From Campylorhamphus procurvoides (taxonomy: Eukaryota; Chordata; Aves; Passeriformes; Dendrocolaptidae): 64,000 nucleotides of DNA. The stretch spans positions 296,466 to 360,465 of the forward strand of contig WBMV01006286.1 in assembly GCA_013396655.1 (NCBI GenBank), in the 5' to 3' direction. The notes under the pieces were generated by a model that was not told the origin of the DNA, searched no databases, and saw only the letters and a list, made by a program, of their open reading frames with translations. Positions 12,801-24,800 of this stretch are shown in pieces; within the stretch, counting starts at the first letter, position 1; the number at the start of each line of letters is the position of its first letter. A program made the position numbers and the translations under genes.

Positions 12801-15800
12801 TATAAGCAATATGAAGCTAACTAAAACCTGTATTCCAATCACTCAAAAATCCCCACATCCAAACACAGGAACCGTTTCAGAGTTTGGTACATTTGTTTAA
12901 TTTTTCAGTTATCCACAACATGCTCCTTAAAAACAGGGTTTCTCTTCACTAGGAACACACTAGATTTGAAAATGCCTTCAGAACTGTTAAAAGCTGTGGT
13001 TTAAGATTACAGCAAAAAGTTCCAGGCTTGCATTTTCAGTTTTAAGCAAGGAACAAATACCTGCAACAGGTTCTGGCAGATTTGGGTACAGACTCTCTTT
13101 CTCCAAAGCCACCACAGCTACAGAGATGTAACAGCAAGCTGCTTAGAATAAGTGAGAAGGTTTGACCCATATGTTTTTCCAGATGTTGGGGAACACAGGA
13201 AGTTTACATGGAGACTTATCTGATCCTCGTAAATCAAACACTCCCTTTTACCACAGCTCACTCTTAAATATGCAAAATGCAACTAAAGAGAGATCTGCTT
13301 TATAAACAGAGATGGGAAAAAGTGGGAAATAGACTTCAGAAATTGCAACTACCTTTTCAATTGTGCTTGGATTTTTTTATTTAGGAAGGTTCCATCTAAA
13401 TCATATCTTTAACCTAAAGAACGGTGATGTCCATGTGATTGTTCACATAAAGAGTAAGTACGTATCTTAGTATTTTAGGAGCACAGCATCTTGCTGTCTT
13501 CTGAAGGAGAAAACCAGAATAGCTCAAAAGAGAAACACCGAGAAACACAGAAGATGTCTCTTAGGAACATCACAAATTTTAGAGTGAGAATATTTTAAAG
13601 AGATCAATGCTTGAAAACACTCATTTGTTTCCTATCAGCATGTTCACACAGGGACAGGAGTAGGCAACAGGTTGCATTTGGGGAGCACTGTGAGAGCTGG
13701 CAGGAGTGACCCAGGGAAGGGCTACTGTGTGGAGGCCTGTGGGTACCTGTGGCCTCTGTCTCTGTCTCGGGGACATCCTAGCTAACTGTGAATGCACATG
13801 GTACATCCTGTGCTGGCACTGTGCAGTCATCCACCCCACAGGCACTCTCTGTGCACAAACCCTGACCCAGGCCCAGCCAGGACAGGTAAAGTCAGCATGC
13901 ACAAAACCCTCCCCAGCACACATGGCAAGGGAGAAGCTTTTCCAGCATTGAGGGGTCAGTGAAACCAGCCCTTACCCGGGAACCTGGGTAGACATCTTTT
14001 GAAAACTCTGACAGCAGAGTAGAAAAACAGTTTCACAGCAGTACTACAGGTGAGGTAAGAAGATAGTCAGAAGATACTTCTACAATGAAAAATTTGCAGA
14101 CTTTTCCAAGCTGACCATATTACTTTAGGGACACACTGTGTGAATTTTAAGTGTCTTCTGCAAACACTGGACACTTTAGGTGCTGAGCTAGTTGCTTTAG
14201 CTAATCTTGTGTTCAGTCACATCCTGCAAGCTCTTAGTCTGATCTTTGTTTATACTTCCCTGAGTTGTAATGTTAACCAGACCACTGCTTTTGGGGAACC
14301 AGATAGCAATATCCTGCTGGGATAGGTTTAAACTGAAAGCATGTACAAGACTGTCAGCTTATTCTTACCCAATAATGCTGTAACAGAAATATTTTCAAAA
14401 CTCCACTATAATAAAACATCTTAAGCAACAGACACTCCTCAAAGAACTTCCTAAATGCTTGTTAAGGAACACCATGACTATGACTCCTTTCCGTCAAAAA
14501 CCTCCGCTCCTATCTGCATTGTAGCTACTTGCTTGACACAGTTCTGTAACTATATCCTTGCACAAATTCATAACTGTGTCAGGATTGTTGCTGCCCACAT
14601 TTCGTAATAGCTGCAGCAACCTAGTAGAATTAAAAGGAAGTGACATTACATCAGGCCAGTAGCAATACATATGCATAATATGACTTAGTATTAGTACATT
14701 GAGAATTAATCCCTTTTTGACCATCAGAATCAGTTGTAGGGCAAAATTACTCAGTGCCAATTTGTTGTCACGGGCTTGTTAACAACCCCATTGACACAAC
14801 TATTCCCAGCATCAGGGGGACAGGACAGGAACAGAGATGCAAATGAAAAGAACTGAGATTTCAGTTCCTAAAAAGAACAACAGTGAAAACTCTAACCTTG
14901 CATTTCTGTGCTTTAGCATGGTGGAGAACATCCTGATAATGCCTTGCATTTACTGGTCTCACATCTCGCAGCTTGGCTGTGGGCAACAGCAGGGCTTCTA
15001 GAGTTTTCTCAGGATTTCCTTGATCAACTGCTTCATTAATGTGGCCAATTGCAATGATTCCTATGAAACAGAAAAGTTATTAAGGATGTACTTACAAAAA
15101 AACAATGCAACTTACCCAACAAAATCAGGTACAAACAAAGCAGTAACACAGAGAACAGAAAAATCACATAACAAGAAGCAGAGGCAGCAACAGCAGCTGA
15201 TTTAAAATTACTTTTTGCTTTAATATTCACGTGAAGCTATTGTGTTGTACAGTTTTCCTTCCTGCCACAATTATTGATTTATCTAAATGAAATGCTTCAT
15301 AAAAAACCAAAATCATCTGTGACAAAATAAAAGAAAACAGACTTCCCTACCTTCTGGGCAGAAGTGTCTACATGAAACTTTAGAAAAGGTTCGGTGTCAC
15401 ATCTAATTGTATTTGCCAACATATTGGCTCATGGTGCTGAAATACTCATTTTCAAGGCATTTAAGACCAGATTACTCGAAACTCTGATTTGGACAAATAC
15501 ATACATACTGCACTCCCAGCTACAGCATTACATAGCAACTTAACCTAATTTCTTTTAATTTCACCTTAAATAACTATTCTGATAATGTTGACCAGTGAAA
15601 CTCAGTACTTTGGTCAGCAAGTATCAAGGCCCCGTGCATTTAGCAAAACCTTAACTCATTTTATTCAGGCTTCTCTCAGCAGTTTAAAAATCAATTTTGT
15701 CCTGTCCCTAAACCATGTTGAAATGTGCTGCTTGTGGTCATTAAAGCCACCTCAGAAAGGCATCAGCCAAGGGCTTCCCCATCACCTGTGAGGGGTGACA

Positions 15801-18800
15801 TCTCTGCTGGCAGTGGGTCGTCTCTCAACAAGTCTCTACCAGACCCATCACAAGCCACCCAGCGGGGTCATAGATCCACATTGTCGTAAAGCTTGGGGAA
15901 TGTTTGATTTTTCTAAGGTGGTCCTGAAGAGGGACCATGCAAACATGGCACTTGCTTATTGAAACACAGATCTCCTTTCTTCCTCTGCTCTCTGAGCCAA
16001 ACAACCATCCCCTGTCAGAGGTCAGTGTCACTGAAACCAAGTGTGGTGTGTAATGTTGTAATGTAAATTTTGTGCTAAGATTTACACTGCTAATGCAAGA
16101 CTACCTCTCAAGGTCTTTCTCAACTCCTAGTTAGTGCAGAAGTTCAGACAAAAATGTGACTCTGTCAGTCAAACTGCTCAGCACTCCACACTGCCAGAGG
16201 GCACACATTGCAAGGAAGCCATAAGGAGCCATGGCAAACACTTCACTAGATTTAGGAAGCAATAATCCAGTCAGTTACACATGTTCTGTAACATAAAGCT
16301 CCTCTTACCAGTATGGAACAGCAGCATGCATGACACTAATGGCAATATGGGAATGGCACAAACAGCCTGTTTCTTACAAAGGCTCTCGAACTGCATTCTA
16401 GAATACCTCCAAGATGGTAAGCAGTCTGAAAGCTGCCCTCTCATTTCCTTGCTCCAGCAAATTTGGTGTAACTTGATAACCTCAAATTTCTGAACAAGGC
16501 CGTTCAGTACATTAACTTATGTACCAAAGACCATACTATGACCTCTGTGGGCAATGTAGAGGAAGAATTACTTACTTTCATTTTCTTCTTGAATTTGCAT
16601 ATTAACCATGTCAATGCAGTTCTGGATATCATTCCAGCTTAAATAATCTTGGCCTTGAGATGAAGCCTCTGACTTAATAGACAATAGTGTATCAGCATAA
16701 CTATAAGAAGATATAAAATACATAAGTGTATTTCATATACAAGATAAACTGCCATAAAGAATTAGTCAGATGTATCATCCATCATTTAGAGGCTAGTATT
16801 TTTACCAATGAATGAATTTCAGACAAATTCAGTTCTTGCTAGAAACTATGCAGACATGCAAGCTGTTTTACACATGCATTTCAGGATCTGAAAAAACTGG
16901 CCCTGTACACTAATTCAGAGCACTTTTCTTAGCAACACGGGATGACAGCAGTACATACACTGGACATACAATTTGCTGTACAGTGCAATGGATAAATGTG
17001 GGAGAAATTAGGGTCAGCTTCTTGCTTTATAAAACTATGGTTGACTTCTTGACACTAATTCAAAGACCAAAATTTCAGTCCTAACATCAGGTAGTAGCAC
17101 CTCCTACTACCTCTATACTCCCTCCACATGGAAGATGGTGGGCCATGGGCAGAGGAAGGGATTAAAAAAAATCGTGCTCCTCTTCCCACAACTCAAAGTT
17201 TTCTGAGCATAGGCTCTGTAACTCGTGTCTACTCTTCTTAGACTTCTTAGAAGGATCACAGATAAAGATGATCTGGAAATTTTCACAGTAAACATATGTA
17301 TACATAAATGAAATAATTTTCATATTCCTGAATCAAGCATACAACTGCCACACTATGTCAGAACAAATACATGTCTTCTACTTTCATCAGAAGCCTGAGG
17401 AATGAATGATTGCCAGAAAAAAAAAATTACATAGGAGAGATTCATCATTTCCTAATCTGATTTGTCCTTGAAGCATCCAGTAACCTGCCTTTAAGGGCTT
17501 CCCAGGCTGGAGGCTACATATCACTTTTGTAGTTGCAAACAAAGCTGTGCTCTGTTAATTTACCTACTCTAATTTGAAATATTTTATATTATTAAGGAAT
17601 GAGTCCCACTCTGTGTTTTGTGAGATGACACCTCTTTATATAAATTTTAAGCTTTATATGTGATGCAGTCCAATCTGTTCTTAATTCAAGTCTCATAAAA
17701 AGTAAAAACCAGAGTTGTTAGAAGTTACCAACTGATTCCATTAACCTTCTCCACAACATGCACATTTTTGCAGACCTATGACATATTTCCCCAAATATTT
17801 TCTTCTAGGAAACACCTTCCTAATAAGTCCATCTCTTCTAATGGAAAGCCACTGAACACCATCTTCCTCAATATTTCTAGCCGTACTGTATTCCTTCTAG
17901 TATTGTGCAAGTCAAAGCTTCCTGCTTTGTATGTTGGCATACAAAGCGTATGGTTGGCAGGACACATTAACATAATGGCATAATAAAATTTTATTTTGAG
18001 TCCAACTAATCCCTAGTGTTTCATTTGTATTGATTGGCATCTTAATTTAAAGATTGGGTCACTCACATCAGCCAAAAATGTTGCTCTTGGGACACTTTGT
18101 GGTCAATTTCTGCATATTTACCATGTTATTTCTCTTGCACACAAGCACCACCTCACATTAGCAAAATGGCAGATTAGTTTTGATCCATCTTATGTCATTC
18201 TTCTCCCTCTAAGCAAAACACTGGCCTCTTATTCCTAATCTGACTGACTTCCCTCCAGTTTTGAGACACCAAGCAAGAGCTGCTCTCAGATTCATGTCCC
18301 CCGGCAACCTAGTCAAGATCTTCAGCTACGGCTGTCCCTTTTGCCTGCTGCTGCCTTCCCAGAGCACATAGAGGTTTCCACCACCTGTGACCAGGAGTCA
18401 AGAACTGGTCCATACCCCCATGCTCTCTGCTGCACACTGGAGGCTCAGGTCTCTCACAAATGGCAGTATTGCCTGATACTTTTTGCGGATACACAAAAGA
18501 GCTCAGAGGTAGCAACACATGGCTGTTTTAAGTCAGGCAAGTGACAGTGAAAGCAGCTGTCATCTAAGTGAAGGTTATAATGTAATGTTGAACAAACATG
18601 TGTCACAGCACTGTACTCAGCTTTTTAACAAGCAGGACTGTGCTACATTTATGAGACTTTTGCAATTCTGAAGCAAAAAAAAGGGTTCAGCCATAATTTA
18701 AGAAATCTCCTGGACCTTTAGGCATTAAATACTATCACATTTCAAAGATCATCTTTCAGAATTGCAGAGAGGTTAGTAGTTAACAGTTTCCAGCTACAGT

Positions 18801-21800
18801 TGGTTCATGTTTTAGTGTCAGCAAAAATTCTTGTCAGGTCTTAATGTTTCCAAGGCTATTTTCCATGCACCTCTCACATCTGCAACCCCCAAACTTCTGA
18901 GGTGCGCAGTTCCTTAGATACCCAACTATTTCAGCAACTGTCATATTATTAATTTAAAACACAGTTGTTTTGTCTTCCAGCTCTTTCAACTTCATAGCCC
19001 CAACACAGGACAGCCCACCCAGTAAAATGCCTACTAATTTGTTTTGCAGAAGTTGCCAAGTCTTATCCAGACAAGACAAAATGAACCTTTACCGTTGAAA
19101 GTTTTCCTCTTCCAGATTATTGAAGCCAATGCATGGGTTTCTGAGATGATTCTTTATCATTAGGATGTCCTTATTTTCCAAGGCCTGGTTTAGCAATACA
19201 ACAGCTGACAACATTTCTACTGCAATAGACAGTTCATCATGTGCCAGGTAGTTCTGTAGGACAATAATGCACTGCAGTCAGGAAGCTAAATAAGTGGTGT
19301 AACAAGTTTGAGTTACGCAGTCTAGATACCATCAAGGAGATGGACCTGATTTAAAAAGCCTGGAAAGTTTCCCAGTCACAGGCATGCCAGATTGGCAACA
19401 GTGGTACCAGAGCTTACTGGCTTTGCTCTATGTCCCATCTATTCTGCCTTTCCTTCTTTTGCCCCACAATCCCATCTCTTCTGGTCTTACTCATAGCAGG
19501 GGACTACTTTTCTACACAGTATATAAGCCAGAGTTAGTCCTCATTAAGAGCATGCAACAATTAAAAAATGTCAGTTGATTTGTTGCAACACAAGAGCTCA
19601 GCCAGATCAAAGTGTGGCAAGAAATAAGTTCTCCAACTTAATATTGTCTATTCAACTGAAACCATTCATGCAATATATAACATGTAACACCATGGCAAGA
19701 GAATTATCTCTGATTTTACACAACAACATGCTATGTTTGTGCTCTTTCATGGTTTAACTACATAACACCAACGAGCAGTTTGTAAGCTTTTCACTCTTAC
19801 CACAGCATTCTGTTGTTGGAGGTTGAACAGCTCAGTCTGATAGACAGCAGCAGCAAATGAGTGAACAATAGGCAGCTGTGCCCCAGGTTTCATCAGTGCA
19901 ACCAGTGTATTACTAGGATCACAGTTACGAATTGCAGTATTGATATTGTCAACCGCTATAAGTTCTAAAGAACAGCAGGGAAAACAGCTTATTAATTTTC
20001 ATATGCCATACCATATAGATGAAATTAGGTTATTCCAAATAATATAATTTACTATCATAAGAGGAAAGAAAATGTACTTTTGTAAAATTTTTCAAGACAA
20101 ACTGCTGAATGTTGCAAAAACAGTGTCTGTTCAAAGGCATGCAATTAATTGACTGGAGGACTTTAAAGTTTCTGGACTTTTAGAAATGAGAATCTGCTTA
20201 CTGTACCTTTAATACAAAACAAAGAGCTGACTCCATCCTAGAGAAAGACCTAACTTAACTTCTTCTGGGTTTGCTCGCTGCAGGTACTGCTTGGTATGTC
20301 AAGCTCCAGCACCTCAGTCTTGCCTCAACCCAAATGCTCCCTTCCTTCTGCACCATGTTTCCTCCCTCGCATCCTTTTTTTGGCAGGAACTAATCAAACT
20401 AGCTAAAGCCAGCTTGTCCTGCAACACCAACAAAGTTATTTGTGTCCATTTCAGGAGGCCTGGTAGAAATCAGCCAAATATGCTGCAGGGTTAGGATTTT
20501 CTGTCAGAAAAGCAGTAGCTAAACCAATGGAAAACCACATGCTATGGTTTCTAGGATTTTCTCTGCATGCTCCTTTGTCTGCCAGTGTGGAAGATCAGTC
20601 CTCACAGGCAGTGCCATTTAGAAATGAATGCCTTTGTTACAGAGCTCAAATTTTTATTTAAACAGACCACTATAGAGGGATATGAGAAGTATAAGTACAA
20701 CCCTTTTTGGTACCTGAACAACTCGCCTGTTTTGCTTTTTGCTGAACTGACTTCATCAGATGTTTAAAGCCCAGCAGGAAAATGCTGAAAACCATTTCCC
20801 ACATGGGCAGCTGCAGAAGCATTACAACACCCCTCAGCTTAGTCACTGCCACCATAATTGCACACCTGCAGGAGGCACCTCTGAAGAAATCCAGGTCTAG
20901 GACACACCCAGGAACATGCTGTACAAAGGACCACTCTGGTCTTGCAGAAAGGAAAACAACCTTGAAGGTTAGAGTGCATGTAGCCAGGTAAAGAATAGCA
21001 ATTACGCAAACACCTTTTCTATCAATAACCCCTATTTCCTCCACCTTAGTCTGTGGCTTTTCTATGTACTATTCTCCCGGGCACATTTTTAGTCACCACT
21101 GGCTGCCTGAATCTAGACAAGACTGCTTGTACAGCAGGCATGTTCCACAGTTCATGTATGCAGCAGCATTCAGAACTTATGTAACACAAAGAATTTGAAA
21201 ACTTTAAGTACACAGGCCCACCTGAAAAAGAGCCTCTCATTTCAATTGCTTTGAAGCATAGTCACATGGAGCCATGTTGCCCCTGAAGGCTATTCCTGAG
21301 GTTAGTAAAAGAAAAGGCTCTCACAGCTAGAGTGTGCATGCTTTTTTAGAGAAAACAGCAAAGAGGAAAAGATTCAAGGTCCACAATTAGACTAGACTAG
21401 TTCTGCAGCCATTAACCAAGCTACTGCCTTCTAATTCTGAAACTCAGCATGCAACTTGCAAAACATAGTATGTTACTTGAAGTCCCATAACAAAACCCAC
21501 TATTACTTCCTTCTCAAACCAATCATAAAAACTAAGTTGCTCTCCAGATTGATGTTAATGCTTTTCAAAAATCACATTTTCATCTTCCTTTCCTTTACCA
21601 AATGGTAACTCTTTCAGAGAAAGTATTTCTCAAGATGGCTAACTAATCTGAAACAGACAAACATTTAAGGTATCAACTCAAAACTTATCTTCTGTATTAA
21701 GCTGACCTCACAGTACAGCCTTTAAGGCACATTACAATAGCAATCAGCCTGGATTCAAAGCATTGGAAACAGTACCAGAGACAAAACAGCCATTAAGCCA

Positions 21801-24800
21801 TGCCCAGATGCAGCAAAATGACAGCAGATTAACCAAAGGTTAACTTCCTAGCAAAGAAGTTTCCAGTCAAAAGCAGCAATATACGCACTGCAAATTTAGA
21901 TCCCCCTTAACTATATTTTTTACAAACTATAACTTGTGTTGTGTGGTATTCTTAACAGAATAGGTTAGATTGGACATGTGTCTGAAAATGTGAATAATTT
22001 CCCTCTGTGAGGTGATTGCAAAATATTGTTCTATGTGACCATTATATTTTTAATTCTGCAAGTGTGGTCATTGCTTCCAAGTGAAGAATTAATGCTGCAC
22101 TGCAAATACTTGCTCAAGCCACCAAGCCGTGCATTGTCGTCAGTTTTAGCCAACGTGTTTACCAGTAGCTCAAGTTATTCATAGAAAAATGTGTTAGCTA
22201 TCTCAGATAAGAGCACATTCAGTGCAGCACAGATTGGTGACTTGGCAATTATGACACTGAGAAGAACAATTACAAGAATAAAATGCAACATATGGTTTCA
22301 GTTTGAGAAACCTTGTTTATGTGCAAGAAATGGTGGACTCAATTCATCAGCTTAACATAAATTAAATGGTGATGGTAAAAAAAAAAATAGTATTAAAACA
22401 GTTACTCACTAAGCTTGTGAGCCTCAGCTTCCGCATTGGCAACACTAACTTCTTTCTGTATTTCATTTTTGTCGAGTATATTTGGAATCCCTGCTATCTA
22501 ACAGATCAGAAAAAGAAGATTTAATTATGGTTTTTTAAGTTTGGTGGGAGGTAAGGGATAAAGCCTGGTGATGGTACACTAGGAATTGATTGTACTATTA
22601 CCTGTGCATCAAATACAATGCCACAGTAAACACAGCATTAATCTTTTCCTGTGGTTTTCATCTTACTCAAACATTTTCCCCTTAAAAACCAATTGGCAGT
22701 TTAATTTGTTGTTAATGATTCAATATTACCTTTATTTGTGCTCAAGTTATAATTTAATTTTGAAAACAAAGTATTAGGGGCTGCATGTTATATTTAAATT
22801 TTTCTTTTTATATCTTAGTTAGTAACTACTTAAAAGGGCATCATGCTTTTTAGAGCAAACACAGCTCTTTGGTGTTGATTAGTACATCAATTATTCTAAA
22901 ATCTTTATAAAACTTTTCATAAGTGATGCTGAAGGCAGAGTAAAGACAATTTCTCTCTGGATTAAAATTGGCTGAAAAATGTCAACTGACACATAGTACC
23001 TGTTCCATTCAATTACCTGCATTTTCTGTTCTTTAGAATCACACAATTGCAATAGGTACCATGAGGAATTTTGTGGCAGAACTTCAAGTAGGCTCAGAGC
23101 AGGACGGTTCAAACCTGCCATCAGTGCCACTTCGTCTTGCTGGTCAATAGCCTCATTCACTTGGACTAAAGCTATGTGAACTGAAATGAAAACAATGCTT
23201 ATAAACAGCAAATAAGGCTTTTGTGGGGAAATAAAAAAAGTCCATTGCTGTCAGCATCTCATTTTTTGTAAAAGCCAGCTACAGTGGCAGTCTTTATCTA
23301 GCAGACAATTATATCTTTTGAGTCCAATCCTACACAGGAAGTCTCTGGGTCTGTGCAAACCTATGTGGGAGCAGTTCAACCACAGCTAAATGGAAGCTTA
23401 TTGAAAGAATTTTGGCTCCATATAGAAGAGGGGGTCAAAATTTACAGTATTCTGCACACAAAAGAAACATAAGTAAACAGAGCAGGCAATAAATGATTTG
23501 ATTCTGAACTGAGGAATCCTTACAAGAAAAACCACAAACAAACATTAGCCCCCCTCCCTCAAAGATTAGTAGAGAAGGAGCAGCATGAAAAACATTGTAG
23601 ACAGATATTAGCTACTTGTGCATATTTCGTAAGTTTCCATAGAAATATTTTGTTTGTTCAGGTGGACTCAAGTTGTGTTCAGCTGGAGTCTGGGAGATCA
23701 CGTGTTGTGTGCATACTTCCATAAGGATCCAGAATGGCTTACTATTTATCTTATTGATATTGCCTTGAATCTCAGCTTGTGTCAGCAGCTCCTCATAGAC
23801 GTCTCTCTCTTCATCAGATATTGTGCCATTCTATGAAAACAAAAAGTTGTTACTAGTACACACAAAAGAATTTGCAAAGAGAAAAGCTATTAGCAGGAGT
23901 CACTAAAACTGCATCAGCTGAAGTATTTGCTGGATGTATTTGTAAAGGAATTTGTTGACCACGTCAACTAAAGAAATTAACACTTTTTGATAACTGGGTG
24001 GGCAGCTTGACTGAGCAATTTTCTGCTTCCTGTGAAATAGCCATGTAAATATAGTGTAGCATTTTTGACTACAGGAATCATTAGTTCTTCTGTAAAAGAA
24101 CAAAGCAAACAATTTCACATTAAAGCTCTGTGGCAGAGGTTGTATTTTATACCCAAAAAGAGGTATAATTCTTTTTACAACTTTTTAAACAGCAAATTTG
24201 TTCTTTTCTAAAGCAGTCAATGAAGGAAAATCAGTCCTTTTTAGTTTTAAGTCTTCTGGTATTTTTAGCCTTTGGACAAAGTTAAGCTACACTATACTCA
24301 GAGTAAATGTATTCTTATAAAATTGTCTATCAGCTTGTTGCATTATCATCTTATTTACCTTACAATTGTTGTTCTTTTTTCCTAATTGAACTAATTTTAA
24401 AAATTAATTTTTAAAACAATAATGCTACAGCATGAGAAGCAGCATGAAGGAACATATACTAGGAGTACTAATAAAACACCACTACCTTGAGTCTTGCATT
24501 TGATTCTTTTTTCCTTTTAGCTTCAAAGAGTTCATTTTGATAGTCCTGTGCCAGTTCCTCATCCACGTGGAGCAACATTGCATTTGGGTTCCTCAGAGTT
24601 GCAATGGTTTGCTCAGCTATTCCTTTCTCAACAGCTTCATTAATTGCTATTACTGCTGCATGCACTAAAATTAAAAGCACAGTTCTAAATTTCATGAAGC
24701 AAAATAGTCAAAACTGTCACTGTTTCTTCTGATTTATTTGAAAAGAGTGTTTGATTTATGTTCAACAATTTACAGATTCCTGTTCAAACATTCCACTTCA

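Larger units (their letters stand above)
6547..14896 (-). other. IQGAP2 intron hosting F2RL2 (8.35 kb)
   Basis: The largest intron between identified exons, read on the minus strand. It contains the complete F2RL2 gene on the plus strand, a CA-rich tract at 8029-8100 and the second copy of the short repeat. The remainder (11570-14896 apart from the candidate 3' UTR) shows nothing I recognise. Confidence 0.85.
19254..24485 (-). other. IQGAP2 introns in the repeat region
   Basis: Introns 19254-19800, 19965-22409, 22498-23016, 23181-23742 and 23831-24485. Outside the exons reported separately nothing was recognised, and no mobile element is evident, so this is the most compact part of the gene. 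Confidence 0.8.

Noticed and set aside
14494..14760. 88-codon minus-strand frame near an IQGAP2 exon
   Set aside because: It does not resemble IQGAP sequence, and the correct exon with matching phases is at 14897-15060.
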